From positions 124,001 through 188,000 of the forward strand of contig NZ_WTYD01000001.1 of the NCBI RefSeq assembly GCF_009827295.1: a stretch of 64,000 nucleotides of DNA, read 5' to 3'. Positions 1-9,122 of this stretch are shown here, piece by piece. Source of the stretch: Qipengyuania pelagi. Its GTDB lineage: Bacteria; Pseudomonadota; Alphaproteobacteria; Sphingomonadales; Sphingomonadaceae. Position numbers and translations under genes: made by a program. The notes beneath the pieces are model-generated. The model saw only the letters and a list, made by a program, of their open reading frames with translations. It was not told where the DNA came from and did not search any database. Within the stretch, counting starts at the first letter, position 1. The number at the start of each line of letters is the position of its first letter.

Positions 1-1
1 G

Positions 2-496
2 CGCGATGCAGTGGTGGAAATCGACGCGGCAGGGTCCGAAAGCGGCCGCATCACCTTCCCCTGGCGGATGGCGATGGCGCAGCGCAACGAACAATTCGTG
101 CCCGGTACGCTGGTGGTCGCGCGGGGCAGCACGGTGGCGTTTCCCAATCTCGATAAGGTGCGCCATTCGGTCTACAGCTTCTCCAAGCCCGCGCGGTTCG
201 AGATCGACCTGTTCGGGCGCGACCAGACCCGGACCCAGAATTTCCCGATCGCGGGCGCGGTGGCGCTGGGCTGCAACATCCATGACGACATGCGGGGCTA
301 TATCCGCGTCGTCGACACGCCTTATGCGGGCAAGACCGATCATAACGGGATGCTGTCGCTCGATGCGGTTCCGAGCGGTTCGGCGGTCATCACGGTCTGG
401 CACCCGCGCCTGCGGGCTCCGGGCAATGAGATGCGCCGCACCGTTACGATTTCGGGCGGTTCGAACAGGCACCGGCTCGCGGTCAATTTGCGATGA
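2..496 (+). CDS. Cupredoxin-domain protein, 5' end outside window
   Basis: Probable secreted or periplasmic type 1 copper protein of the methylamine-utilisation/plastocyanin-like class. The reading frame is open to the first base, so the start and any signal peptide lie upstream; GTG codons at 11 and 14 are probably internal. The visible part has a His in RHSVYS and then CNIHDDM, the usual His...Cys-x2-His-x2-Met copper ligand set, followed by a second beta domain rich in V, T and S. The stop overlaps the next gene by 4 bases (ATGA), so the two are probably co-translated and the copper protein may supply a periplasmic input to it. Electron transfer is the family role; the partner is unknown. 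Confidence 0.75.
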   Translation, partial: RDAVVEIDAAGSESGRITFPWRMAMAQRNEQFVPGTLVVARGSTVAFPNLDKVRHSVYSFSKPARFEIDLFGRDQTRTQNFPIAGAVALGCNIHDDMRGYIRVVDTPYAGKTDHNGMLSLDAVPSGSAVITVWHPRLRAPGNEMRRTVTISGGSNRHRLAVNLR

Positions 497-2808
497 AAGG
501 CATGTTTCTCGACCGGCTCCCGAGCTTGCGTTTCGGGACCCTGCGCCTGCGGATCGCGGTCCTGTTCACGATCCTGTTCGCCTTGGTCATGTCGGTCGTC
601 ATGATCCTCGTCAGCCAGAGCATCGAACGGTTCGGCGAACGGGCCGCATCCGGCGATCTCGCGGCGAACGCCAAGGTCGTCGACGAAATCCTCGACCTGC
701 GCGCGCAGCAGATGCGCGCCTCGGCGGAGGTCCTGTCGCGCGATTTCGGTTTTCGCGAAGCGGTCGCCACCGGCGATAGCGCGACAATCGCGAGCGCGCT
801 GCGATCGCTTCGGGCGCGCGCCAAGAGCGGATCGGCTTTCGTGGTCGGTCTCGACGGGTCGATGGTGGATGATGGCAGCGGGCGCCATCCCCCGGTGGAT
901 ACGATCTGGGGGCCGCTCGATGACGGTAACCAGAAGGGCCTGATGCGCTATGGTGACGAATTCGCGCTCGCCGCGTCATCGCCGATCGAAGTGCCCGATC
1001 TCGTGGGCTGGCTGGTGGTGACGCAACCGCTCGGCGCCAGGGAGATGGACCGCCTTGCGAAGCTGGGCGCGGTCGACATGCAGGCGCGCGTCGCGTCGCA
1101 ATCCGACCTGCCCGACTGGGCCGCGAAAAGCGCGGATGGCCAAATCGTCGAAGCGCCGGGGCAGGACGACGGCCTCTATCACGTCTCGCGCCTGCCCGCC
1201 TTGCAGGACGGGATCGAGCCGCGCCTCGTGCTCCAGCATTCGCTTACCGAAGCCTTGGCGCAATATGCCTCGCTGCGCTATCTGCTCGCCGCCGTCATCG
1301 CCGCCGGACTGGCGCTCGTCATCGCGCTCGGCTTCCGTATCGCCGGCAGCATCACGCGGCCGCTCAATCGCCTCGATATCGCAGTGCGCAAATTCGCGCG
1401 CGGGGAGGATGCGACGCTCGCGGTCGAGGGCGAGGACGAGATCGGCCGCCTCGCAACCAATTTCAACGGCATGGTCCAGGCGATCGCCGAGCGCGAGCGC
1501 GAGATCATCCATGTCGGCCTGCATGACGGGCTGACGGGGCTGCCCAACCGCAAGCTGTTCGTCCAGCAGCTGGACGAGGCGCTGTCGCTGCGGAGGGACG
1601 ACGATCAAATCCTGGTCGCCTATGTCGACCTCGACGATTTCAAGGTCGTCAACGACACGATGGGCCATCCGGCGGGCGATGCGCTGCTGCGCGAAACCGC
1701 CGTTCACCTGCGCAAGCACCTGCCCCAGGCGAAGGTCGCGCGGTTCGGCGGGGACGAATTCGCGGTGCTGGTCAAGGGCATCGATCCCGACCAAAATCTC
1801 ACCGCGCTCGCCGACGAGATCCAGGCCTGTTTCGAACGTCCGGTCGATCTGGGCGGCCATCAGGCGGTCAGTTCCGCCAGCATCGGCATCGCCGTCGCGC
1901 CGGGTGACGGGGCGGACGGCATCACCTTGATGAAGCACGCCGACCTCGCGCTCTATCGCGCCAAGAGGGACGGCAAGGCCAACCACCATTTCTTCGAACC
2001 CTCGCTCGACGAACAGGCGCGCCGCCGCCGCGAGATGGAACTGGATCTAAGGCTGGCGATCCGCGACGGTGGGTTCGAGCTGTATTTCCAGCCCCTCTAC
2101 GATCTGCGTGCGGACCGCCTGCAGGGTTTCGAGGCGCTGATCCGCTGGCCGCACCCAACCAAGGGGATGGTCAGTCCGGGCGAATTCATCCCCCTGGCCG
2201 AAGAGACCGGCCTGATCCTGCCGATCGGCGAATGGGTCCTGCGCGAGGCCTGCCGTATTGCGCGCGCCTGGCCCGACAACCTGTCTGTCGCGGTGAATAT
2301 CTCGCCCAAGCAATTCCTCGCTCCGGGCCTTGCCACCACGATCATGCAGGCGCTGACAGCGACCGGCCTTTCGCCCGAAAGGCTGGAGCTGGAAATTACG
2401 GAGAGCGTGTTCATCGCCAATGTCGAGAAGACGCTGGGGACGCTGCATTCGCTGCGCGATGTCGGCGTGCGCATCGCGCTCGACGATTTCGGAACGGGGT
2501 ATTCCTCGCTGAGCTATCTGCGCAGCTTCCCCTTCGACAAGGTCAAGATCGACCGCAGCTTCGTCCAGGATCTGGCGCAGGAGGGCAACGCCCATGCCGT
2601 GATCCGCGCGATCACCACCCTGGCAGAGGCGTTGGGGATGGATACGCTGGCGGAAGGCGTCGAACTGCCCGAGCAGCTGGAAATCCTGCGCCGCGAAGGC
2701 TGCCAATATATCCAGGGCTACCTGCTCAGCGAGCCGATCCCGAGCGCGGGAGTGAACGAGCTGTTCGATGAGATGGCGGCGAAACCGAGGCAGCGCGCCA
2801 CGGCCTGA
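493..2808 (+). CDS. Membrane GGDEF-EAL cyclic-di-GMP protein with HAMP domain
   Basis: 771-residue inner-membrane protein that makes and/or breaks cyclic-di-GMP. Order: TM helix about 17-40, periplasmic sensor about 45-255, second TM about 262-285, HAMP about 285-335, GGDEF domain about 345-500 and EAL domain about 515-765. The GGDEF signature is intact (419-423), with no RxxD inhibitory site at the expected distance upstream. The EAL motif is at 547-549, and the later phosphodiesterase motifs (ITES, DDFGTG, KIDRSF, AEGVE, QGYLLS) are all present, so both activities are possible. The ATG overlaps the upstream cupredoxin stop by 4 bases, indicating one transcript. Confidence 0.93.
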   Translation: MKGMFLDRLPSLRFGTLRLRIAVLFTILFALVMSVVMILVSQSIERFGERAASGDLAANAKVVDEILDLRAQQMRASAEVLSRDFGFREAVATGDSATIASALRSLRARAKSGSAFVVGLDGSMVDDGSGRHPPVDTIWGPLDDGNQKGLMRYGDEFALAASSPIEVPDLVGWLVVTQPLGAREMDRLAKLGAVDMQARVASQSDLPDWAAKSADGQIVEAPGQDDGLYHVSRLPALQDGIEPRLVLQHSLTEALAQYASLRYLLAAVIAAGLALVIALGFRIAGSITRPLNRLDIAVRKFARGEDATLAVEGEDEIGRLATNFNGMVQAIAEREREIIHVGLHDGLTGLPNRKLFVQQLDEALSLRRDDDQILVAYVDLDDFKVVNDTMGHPAGDALLRETAVHLRKHLPQAKVARFGGDEFAVLVKGIDPDQNLTALADEIQACFERPVDLGGHQAVSSASIGIAVAPGDGADGITLMKHADLALYRAKRDGKANHHFFEPSLDEQARRRREMELDLRLAIRDGGFELYFQPLYDLRADRLQGFEALIRWPHPTKGMVSPGEFIPLAEETGLILPIGEWVLREACRIARAWPDNLSVAVNISPKQFLAPGLATTIMQALTATGLSPERLELEITESVFIANVEKTLGTLHSLRDVGVRIALDDFGTGYSSLSYLRSFPFDKVKIDRSFVQDLAQEGNAHAVIRAITTLAEALGMDTLAEGVELPEQLEILRREGCQYIQGYLLSEPIPSAGVNELFDEMAAKPRQRATA

Positions 2809-2852
2809 CAGGATGCTTGATCGGGTCGGCCTGCCGACCTATCGGCGCGGTG

Positions 2853-3746
2853 ATGAAAAACGAAAAGACAGACAAGACCGAACGCGATCTGAGCGACCGC
2901 AAGTTCTATCCGGCCGAAGAAGAGGCGAAGTTCGAGAAATCGCAGCCGCGCCAGACGCCGCAGACCGCGCATCCGGCGTATCAGCTGGCGTTCCAGGACA
3001 CCGATTTCCTGCTGCGCGAGGAATTGCGCCCGGTCCGCTTCCAGCTCGAACTGCTGAAGCCCGAAATGATCCTCGACGAAGCGGGCGTCGGCTCGACGCT
3101 GGTGATGTATGGCAGCGCCCGCATCCCTCCGCCCGAAGCGGCCGACACCGCGCTTGAAGGCGCCAAGGACCTGCCCGAGGACGAACGCCGCGTCGTCGAG
3201 AGCCTGGTCGCGAAAAGCAAATATTACGCCGAGGCGCGCAAGCTCGCCAAGATCGCGACCGAGAAATCCATCATCGAGAACGGCAAGCGCCAGTTCGTCG
3301 TGTGTTCGGGCGGCGGCCCTTCGATCATGGAAGCGGCCAATCGCGGCGCGAGCGATGCGGGCGGCGAAAGCGTCGGCCTCAACATCATCCTGCCACACGA
3401 ACAGGCGCCCAACCAGTATGTGACGCCGTATCTCTCGCTAAACTTCCACTATTTCGCGCTGCGCAAGATGCATTTCCTGCTGCGCGCCAAGGCGGTGGCG
3501 GTGTTTCCGGGCGGGTTCGGGACGTTCGACGAATTCTTCGAACTGCTCACCCTCATCCAGACCGGCAAGATGAAGCCGATGCCGATCCTGCTGTTCGGCA
3601 AGGATTTCTGGACGCGCGTGGTGAATTTCGAAGCCTTGGCCGAAGAAGGCACGATCAATCACGCCGATCTCGACCTGTTCCGCTGGTGCGAAAGCGCCGA
3701 GGATGCCTGGGACCACATCGCAGCATTCTACGAATTGAAGCGCTAG
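2853..3746 (+). CDS. LOG/TIGR00730-family Rossmann-fold protein
   Basis: 297-residue cytosolic protein of the lysine-decarboxylase-like LOG family, whose characterised members hydrolyse nucleoside 5'-monophosphates (cytokinin-type phosphoribohydrolase or AMP nucleosidase). Two family motifs are clear: GGGPSIMEAANRGA in the nucleotide-binding half and PGGFGTFDEFFE, the PGGxGTxxE signature carrying the catalytic Arg/Glu region. It is longer than minimal LOG proteins because of an N-terminal charged segment of about 90 residues. ATG 2853 was preferred over TTG 2817 because the extra codons are not protein-like. It stands alone, 44 bases after the GGDEF-EAL gene, and converges with thiD. Confidence 0.85.
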   Translation: MKNEKTDKTERDLSDRKFYPAEEEAKFEKSQPRQTPQTAHPAYQLAFQDTDFLLREELRPVRFQLELLKPEMILDEAGVGSTLVMYGSARIPPPEAADTALEGAKDLPEDERRVVESLVAKSKYYAEARKLAKIATEKSIIENGKRQFVVCSGGGPSIMEAANRGASDAGGESVGLNIILPHEQAPNQYVTPYLSLNFHYFALRKMHFLLRAKAVAVFPGGFGTFDEFFELLTLIQTGKMKPMPILLFGKDFWTRVVNFEALAEEGTINHADLDLFRWCESAEDAWDHIAAFYELKR

Positions 3747-3759
3747 GCTACCCGGTCGC

Positions 3760-4587
3760 TCAGTCAGGCTCGGCCAGCCTGCGCACGGCCTGATGGCCGA
3801 GCGGCCCATGTCCGGCGCCGAAGCCGGGCGCGTTCTCGATGGCGGCGAAGGTGAAGGCGCGCGCCATCCGCACCGCATCGGTCAGGGGCAGGCGATGGGC
3901 GAGCATCGTCGCCAGCGCCGCCGACAGGGTGCAGCCCGTCCCATGGGTGTGGCGCGTGTCGAGCCGGGCATGGCCGAAGCTCGCGATCTTGCCGCTGGGC
4001 GCCAGCACCCGGTCGAGGACCTGATCGCCCGTTTCGGCATGGCCGCCCTTGGCGAGGACCATGACATCGTGGCGGGCCGCAAGCTCCAGCCCCGCTTCGA
4101 CGATATCGTCTTCGGACAAGGCCTCTCGCCCGGTCAGCACGGCCAGTTCGGGGATGTTCGGCGTGACGACGGTCGCGATGGCCATCAATTCGGCGAAGCC
4201 CCCAATCGTCGCCTCGTCCGCGAGGGTCGCGCCGCTCGTCGCGATCATCACCGGGTCGAACACGATCGGGCCTGCGAAGCTGTCCAGCCTGACCGCGAGA
4301 GCGTGCGCGATCGCGGGCGATCCCAGCATCCCGATCTTGATCCCGTCGGCGCCGATGTCGTCGAGGCAGGCATCGACCTGCGCCATGACGAAATCCGCCT
4401 CCAGCGTCTCGACTGCCTGGACGCCCTCGGTGTTCTGCGCGGTGACGGCGGTGATCGCGCTCATCCCGTAACCGCCCAGCATGGCGATCGTCTTGAGATC
4501 GGCCTGGATCCCGGCGCCGCCCGAACTGTCGGACCCTGCGATGGTGAGGATGCGGGGCGGCACGGAAGGGGGGGTAGGTGAACTCAT
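3760..4587 (-). CDS. thiD: Hydroxymethylpyrimidine/phosphomethylpyrimidine kinase
   Basis: 275-residue ribokinase-fold enzyme that phosphorylates HMP and HMP-P in the pyrimidine branch of thiamine diphosphate synthesis. The N-terminus [18 protein letters not shown] is the substrate-binding signature of ThiD, and the conserved TAQNT and GTGCTLSAA (anion hole and catalytic Asp region) follow at the usual places. Length matches the family (about 265-280). The ATG overlaps the glmM stop by 4 bases, so it is translated from the glmM transcript. No thiamine riboswitch lies directly before it, in keeping with its position as a downstream operon gene. Confidence 0.95.
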   Translation of the reverse strand: MSSPTPPSVPPRILTIAGSDSSGGAGIQADLKTIAMLGGYGMSAITAVTAQNTEGVQAVETLEADFVMAQVDACLDDIGADGIKIGMLGSPAIAHALAVRLDSFAGPIVFDPVMIATSGATLADEATIGGFAELMAIATVVTPNIPELAVLTGREALSEDDIVEAGLELAARHDVMVLAKGGHAETGDQVLDRVLAPSGKIASFGHARLDTRHTHGTGCTLSAALATMLAHRLPLTDAVRMARAFTFAAIENAPGFGAGHGPLGHQAVRRLAEPD

Positions 4588-5921
4588 GCCGCGCCGCGCA
4601 CCGCGTCGCAGATACGGTCGACCACGGTTTCGACCTGATCGGCATCGTCGCCTTCGGCCATTACGCGGATAAGCGGCTCGGTGCCCGAAGCGCGGATGAC
4701 GAGGCGCCCCTTGCCGGAAAGCTCGCTTTCGGCGTCGGCGATAACCCGTTTGACCGTCTCGTCATCGAGGGGGGAGCTGCCTTCGTAGCGCACGTTCTTC
4801 AGCAATTGCGGAACGGGATCGAAGACGTGCAGCAATTCGCTCGCCGGCTTGCCCGACCAGACGAGGCTCGACAGCACGCGCAGCGCCGCGATCGTGCCGT
4901 CTCCGGTGGTGCCGTGATCGAGCAGGATCATGTGCCCCGATTGCTCGCCGCCAACATTGAAGCCGCCTTCCTTCATCCGCTCCAGCACATACCGATCGCC
5001 GACCTTGGTGCGCTCCAGCGTCAGCCCGCGCTCGGCAAGATGGCGTTCGAGGCCGAGATTGGACATGACGGTGGCGACCACGCCGCCGCCCCGCAACACG
5101 CCCTTGTCCGCCATCCGGTCCGCGATCAGGGCCATGATCTGGTCGCCATCGACCGTGCGGCCCTTCTCGTCGACCACGATCAATCTGTCGGCATCCCCGT
5201 CGAGCGCGATGCCGATATCCGCGCCGACCTCGACCACCTTGGCCTTGACGGCGTCGAGCGCGGTGGAGCCGACATTGCGGTTGATGTTGGTGCCATTGGG
5301 TTCCACGCCGAGCGTGACAACCTCGGCCCCCAATTCCCAGATCGCGGACGGGGCAACCTGATAGGCCGCGCCATTGGCGCAATCGATGACGACCTTCAGC
5401 CCGTCGAAGCGCATGGCCGGGCCGACCGATTGCTTGATCGCGTGGATATAGCGCCCGCGCGCATCCTCGATCCGGCGCGCGCGGCCGATCTCGGGCGCAT
5501 CGGCGAGGACGGGCTGTTCGCCGATCAGGGCCTCGATCGCCAATTCGTCCTCGTCCGACAGCTTGAACCCGTCGGGGCCGAACAGCTTGATCCCGTTATC
5601 CTCGTAAGGATTGTGGCTGGCGGAGATCATCACGCCCAGATCGGCGCGCATTTCGCGGGTCAGCATGGCGATGGCCGGGGTGGGCAGCGGCCCGGTCATG
5701 ATGACATCCATGCCCGAACTGGTGAAGCCCGCCACCAGCGCGCTTTCCATCATATAGCCCGACAGCCGCGTATCCTTGCCGATCACGACCCGGTGCCGGT
5801 GATCGCCCCGGCGGAAATGGAGACCGGCGGCCTGCCCCACCGTCATCGCCATCGCGGCGGTCATCTTGCCGGAATTGGTGCGGCCCCGGATCCCGTCCGT
5901 GCCGAAGAACTTGCGTGCCAT
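4584..5921 (-). CDS. glmM: Phosphoglucosamine mutase
   Basis: Converts glucosamine-6-phosphate to glucosamine-1-phosphate for UDP-GlcNAc, peptidoglycan and lipid A synthesis. The N-terminus [13 protein letters not shown] is diagnostic, the active-site phosphoserine is Ser102 in the SASHNP motif, the metal loop DGDADR is present, and the C-terminal [12 protein letters not shown] phosphate loop is intact. The length of 445 residues is normal. ATG 5921 was chosen because it gives the canonical N-terminus; a TTG four codons upstream is also in frame. It is first in a two-gene operon with thiD. Confidence 0.97.
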   Translation of the reverse strand: MARKFFGTDGIRGRTNSGKMTAAMAMTVGQAAGLHFRRGDHRHRVVIGKDTRLSGYMMESALVAGFTSSGMDVIMTGPLPTPAIAMLTREMRADLGVMISASHNPYEDNGIKLFGPDGFKLSDEDELAIEALIGEQPVLADAPEIGRARRIEDARGRYIHAIKQSVGPAMRFDGLKVVIDCANGAAYQVAPSAIWELGAEVVTLGVEPNGTNINRNVGSTALDAVKAKVVEVGADIGIALDGDADRLIVVDEKGRTVDGDQIMALIADRMADKGVLRGGGVVATVMSNLGLERHLAERGLTLERTKVGDRYVLERMKEGGFNVGGEQSGHMILLDHGTTGDGTIAALRVLSSLVWSGKPASELLHVFDPVPQLLKNVRYEGSSPLDDETVKRVIADAESELSGKGRLVIRASGTEPLIRVMAEGDDADQVETVVDRICDAVRGAA

Positions 5922-6142
5922 GCGATTGTCCAAATGCCTGATTTACGGTGGCGCTTCTGGCGCGAATGGCCGCGAAAGGGAAGGGGGGTGCCTCCTTCGG
6001 ATTTCCAATCGAGCGAAGCGATCACGGGCAGGCAAGAAATTGGTTCCCCGCTGTGCAACAATCATGGCGTATATGCGTTAATCCACCATACACGCGGCTA
6101 ACCGCCCCAACCCTATCGAAACCAAAGAGGGACTTTTACGAC

Positions 6143-6757
6143 ATGGCTTTCAAACTCACCGACCTTCCCTATGCCGACAGCGCGCTCGATCCGGCCGTTT
6201 CGGCGGAAACTCTCTCCTATCACCACGGAAAGCATCACCAGGCCTATGTCGACAAGACCAACAAGGCGATCGAAGGCACCGACCATGCGGACAAATCGCT
6301 CGAAGAGGTGATCGCGGCGGCGCGCGGCAGCGACCAGGGCCTGTTCAACAATTCGGCCCAGGCCTGGAACCACGGCTTCTACTGGCATTCGATGGCTGCC
6401 GAAGAAGGCAAGATTTCCGACGAATTGCAGTCGATGATCGACAAGGCCTTCGGCTCGACCGAGGACTTGAAGAAGAAGCTCGCAGAGCGTGGCGCAGGCC
6501 ACTTCGCCAGCGGCTGGGTCTGGCTCGCGGTCAAGGATGGCGAGCTGACGATCGAAGAAACGCATGATGGCGATACGCTGGCCGACAAGGACGGTGTCAA
6601 TCCGCTGCTGACGATCGACTTGTGGGAACACGCCTATTATCTCGACCACCAGAACAAGCGTCCGGAATATCTCGACGCGGTTCTCGGCAGCAAGATCAAC
6701 TGGAGCTTCGCGTCCGACAATCTGGCGCGCGGCGAAACCTGGAAATATTCGAGCTAA
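6143..6757 (+). CDS. sodB: Iron-type superoxide dismutase
   Basis: 204-residue cytosolic Fe (or Fe/Mn) superoxide dismutase. Metal ligands are visible: His27 in the YHHGKHH motif, His in AWNHGFYW, and Asp and His in DLWEHAYYLDHQNKRPEYL. The spacing and the GAGHFASGWVWL stretch match bacterial FeSOD, though sequence alone cannot fully settle Fe against Mn use. ATG 6143 is preceded by AGAGG at the right distance and gives the standard N-terminus; the frame is open further upstream but that part is not SOD-like. The gene is monocistronic and is followed by a strong terminator. Confidence 0.96.
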   Translation: MAFKLTDLPYADSALDPAVSAETLSYHHGKHHQAYVDKTNKAIEGTDHADKSLEEVIAAARGSDQGLFNNSAQAWNHGFYWHSMAAEEGKISDELQSMIDKAFGSTEDLKKKLAERGAGHFASGWVWLAVKDGELTIEETHDGDTLADKDGVNPLLTIDLWEHAYYLDHQNKRPEYLDAVLGSKINWSFASDNLARGETWKYSS

Positions 6758-6783
6758 GCCGGGTATTACCTAAGCGAAAAGAT

Positions 6784-6818
6784 CGGCCCGTACCGCCACG
6801 CGCGGTGCGGGCCGTTTT
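6784..6818 (+). terminator. Rho-independent terminator of sodB
   Basis: A 13-bp GC-rich stem with one G-T wobble (6784-6796 with 6802-6814), a 5-base loop and a TTTT run, placed 27 bases after the sodB stop. Confidence 0.9.
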
Positions 6819-6879
6819 CGTATGGGTTGCAACCCCGTTCCAGGCGCGTTGCGACGCCGTTGCGAGCTCGTCGTGGCGG

Positions 6880-8097
6880 TCAGCTCGTGCGCGTATCGTC
6901 GCCCGCAGAAGCGTTCGCACCATCGCTTTCGCTTTCGAACACATTGTTGGCGAATAGCGGCTCACCGAACACGAAGCCTATCAGGTTCGGCCTCCCGATA
7001 TGATCGAACAGGGCGGTGAGCATCAGCAGGATCGGCACCGACAGCAGCGCGCCGATCATCCCCCAGATCCACGAGAAATACATCAGCGCGATCAGGATCA
7101 TGACCGGGTTCATCGTGAACCGCGCGCCCAAAATCGAAGGCGTCACGACATTCGCTTCCACGGTGTGCAGGCCCAGATAGGCCGCCGCTGGGATCAGGCC
7201 GATCAGCACCGTCTCCATCGTTCCGATGCCGAACAGCGCCAGCAGGCCGACCATGATCGTCGGGCCGATATAGGGCAGGAAATTCAGCAGCGCGGCAAGG
7301 CCGCCCCACATCACCGGTGCCTCGACCCCCAGCGCCCAGGCGCCGAGCCCGGCGACGATGCCCACGCAGATATTGATCCAGCCCACCGTCAGCACATAGG
7401 CGGCGACGCGATCCTGCACTTCGCGCAGAACCCGTGCGGCCTTGACGCTGGTGCCGAAGGAGCTGCGCCCGAACAGGAGCTTCTGGCGCAATCTCACGCG
7501 CGCCTCGACCATGAAGAAGGCCATCAGGAAGGTCAGGATCGTCTCGATCACCACGCTCGGCGTGGCGAAGGCGAGTTCCTCGAGCAGGCTCGGTGTCGCC
7601 ACCACGACCTCGCGCGATTCCTCGCGGGTCATGAGTTCGGCCAGCTGCTCGTTGATCTGCGCCACCCAGCCGAACTGGTTGCGCAAATCGGCGAAGCGGG
7701 CGCCGGCGGTGGCGATCATGGTGGGCAGGCGGTCGAACAGGACCGTCGCGGGTTGCAGGATCAGGGCGAGCGCAAGAAGAAGGACGCCGAGAAAGACGAG
7801 CAGTGCAATGAAGGATGCGAGCACGTTGGGAAGCCCCCACGCCGCCAGCCTGTCCGCCAGCGGGGACAGGATGATCGTGAGGACGAGGGCCGCCGTCACG
7901 GGCAGGAAGACGACCGATCCGATCGACAGCACGAAAGGCAGGGCGAAAAAGAGGCCAAGGCCGATGAGTACGACCAGCGCCGAAATCAGCCGCAATTCCT
8001 GTTCCGCGAAGCCCATCCTGCGCCCGACGCGCGGCGCGCGTTCAGGCACGGCAGGGTCTTGCGGCGTTCCCACCGGTCCGGGATTAGCGTCGCTCAT
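6880..8097 (-). CDS. AI-2E family transporter (PerM/TqsA-like)
   Basis: 405-residue inner-membrane protein of the AI-2 exporter superfamily, whose members move autoinducer-2, Na+/H+ or other small solutes. It shows two N-terminal TM helices (about 35-75), a third near 80-110, a long soluble stretch about 120-185, then five or more helices to about 370. The typical segments NFLPYIGP and PSILGARFTMNPVMILIAL near the C-terminus support the family. The start ATG lies 69 bases downstream of the ecfG stop on the same strand. The substrate cannot be told from sequence, and regulation by the neighbouring sigma factor is not shown. Confidence 0.88.
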   Translation of the reverse strand: MSDANPGPVGTPQDPAVPERAPRVGRRMGFAEQELRLISALVVLIGLGLFFALPFVLSIGSVVFLPVTAALVLTIILSPLADRLAAWGLPNVLASFIALLVFLGVLLLALALILQPATVLFDRLPTMIATAGARFADLRNQFGWVAQINEQLAELMTREESREVVVATPSLLEELAFATPSVVIETILTFLMAFFMVEARVRLRQKLLFGRSSFGTSVKAARVLREVQDRVAAYVLTVGWINICVGIVAGLGAWALGVEAPVMWGGLAALLNFLPYIGPTIMVGLLALFGIGTMETVLIGLIPAAAYLGLHTVEANVVTPSILGARFTMNPVMILIALMYFSWIWGMIGALLSVPILLMLTALFDHIGRPNLIGFVFGEPLFANNVFESESDGANASAGDDTRTS

Positions 8098-8166
8098 GCG
8101 AGAGGTCGGTACGCGAGGCGAGGCGAAACCCGCATCGCATCCTCTATGGACGCGACCGCAAGGCGC

Positions 8167-8775
8167 TCAATTGCGCGCGGCGATACCATTGCCGGCGGCA
8201 ACTTCATCCAGTTCTTCGAGGATCGCCCGATGCGCCGCGTCGTCCGATGTGGAGCGGCGCGGGATCGACCCGTCGGCGAGCATCGCGTTCAGCGCGGCGC
8301 GGGCGCGACCGACCCGGCTCTTGATCGTGCCGACGGCACAGCCGCAGATATTCGCCGCTTCTTCGTAGGAGAAGCCGCCTGCCCCCACCAGCAGCAGGGC
8401 CTCGCGCCGCTCGGGCGGCAGGGTCAGCAGAGCGCGATGCATGTCGGACAGGTGCAAAGGCTCTTCCTGGCCCGCGGGCGCGGTGAGGACGCGTTCGGCG
8501 ACGTTCTCGTCATATTCCCCGCGGAAGCGGTTGCGGCGCATATCGGTCAGATAGGCGTTGCGCAGGATCACGAAGGTCCATGCGCGCATCGAGGTGCCCG
8601 GCTCGAACCGTTCCTGCGCCGCCCAGGCCTTGAGCAGGGCTTCCTGCACCAGATCGTCCGCCATGTCGGCGCGACCGCACAACCCGCGCGCAAAGGCGCG
8701 CAGATGCGGAACGACCTCTGTCAGTTCCCGTTTGAAATCGGCCTTTTCCGCGACCGTGCGTGTGTTCGACCCCAT
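8167..8775 (-). CDS. ecfG: EcfG-type general stress sigma factor
   Basis: 202-residue ECF sigma factor of the EcfG group that drives the alphaproteobacterial general stress regulon. Region 2 (about 17-85) has the DDLVQEALLKAW helix and MRAWTFVILRNAYLTDMRR; region 4 (about 115-170) has LPPERREALLLVGAGGFSYEEAA and the CAVGTIKSRVGRAR recognition helix. It lies directly behind nepR with a 1-base TGATG overlap, the usual nepR-ecfG arrangement. NepR is expected to sequester it until phosphorylated PhyR competes. Its own target motif is readable in front of nepR, implying autoregulation. Confidence 0.95.
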   Translation of the reverse strand: MGSNTRTVAEKADFKRELTEVVPHLRAFARGLCGRADMADDLVQEALLKAWAAQERFEPGTSMRAWTFVILRNAYLTDMRRNRFRGEYDENVAERVLTAPAGQEEPLHLSDMHRALLTLPPERREALLLVGAGGFSYEEAANICGCAVGTIKSRVGRARAALNAMLADGSIPRRSTSDDAAHRAILEELDEVAAGNGIAARN

Positions 8776-8966
8776 CAGCTCTTAGTGTCCAGCTGCGATA
8801 GCAGATCCTTGAATTGATCCGGTATGTCCTCGTCGACAACGGAATCGTAAAGCTGCCGCAAGCCCGTCGCCCATTCGGGGCGTTCGGTACGAGCCTTGCT
8901 TTTCTCGACTGGTGCCGCGCCAGCAGCGGGTAAGCGCCCGGCGTCTTTGTCCTGTTCGGATTTCAT
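8775..8966 (-). CDS. nepR: Anti-sigma factor NepR
   Basis: 63-residue NepR-family anti-sigma factor. The C-terminal half holds the family core LRQLYDSVVDEDIPDQFKDL, the two-helix region that clamps the EcfG sigma factor and that PhyR binds as a sigma mimic. The N-terminal 30 residues are charged, Pro/Ala-rich and probably disordered, as is typical. It is first in the nepR-ecfG operon and reads from the divergent EcfG-type promoter at 9048-9074, with a leader of about 75 bases. The ATG at 8966 is the only sensible start. Confidence 0.93.
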   Translation of the reverse strand: MKSEQDKDAGRLPAAGAAPVEKSKARTERPEWATGLRQLYDSVVDEDIPDQFKDLLSQLDTKS

Positions 8967-9047
8967 AGGCGGAAAGGTAGGTTCCTGTCATTCCAGGCAC
9001 CGGAGATAGGGAACCCCGGTGCAGATGTCGATCCCGTGAGTTTGGAG

Positions 9048-9074
9048 GGAACGATGCCCCCATATTTTTGTTCC
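9048..9074. promoter_or_regulatory. Palindromic divergent EcfG-type promoter (nepR-ecfG / HWE kinase)
   Basis: GGAAC at 9048-9052 and GTTCC at 9070-9074 are separated by 17 bases. Read on the minus strand this is GGAAC-N16-CGTT, the exact EcfG consensus, pointing to nepR. Read on the plus strand it is GGAAC-N16-TGTT, one weak-position mismatch, pointing to the kinase. The same bases therefore act as -35 on one strand and -10 on the other. The arms extend to six bases (GGGAAC/GTTCCC). Promoter activity is inferred from the known consensus. Confidence 0.85.
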
Positions 9075-9122
9075 CTGTTTTGACGTATCCGGGAATTTCG
9101 CCCAGACGTCCGTGTCGATAAT

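Noticed and set aside
4588..4700. Thiamine riboswitch before thiD.
   Set aside because: thiD overlaps the glmM stop and there is no leader that could hold one.
6023..6047. GTTCC at 6043-6047 as an EcfG promoter for glmM on the minus strand.
   Set aside because: The -10 position reads CGTG rather than CGTT and glmM is a housekeeping gene.
4578..6101. Long plus-strand open frame opposite glmM, and similar long frames opposite phaC (21059-23149) and the aminotransferase region (23202-25553).
   Set aside because: They lie wholly antisense to clearly recognised genes and have no protein-like content; high-GC codon bias keeps antisense frames open.
8964..8985. GTTCC at 8981-8985 as a closer nepR promoter on the minus strand.
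   Set aside because: No CGTT at the right spacing, and the start site would fall inside the coding sequence.
9010..9030. Further GGAAC at 9010-9014 in the nepR leader.
   Set aside because: No GTT at 16-18 bases on the same strand.
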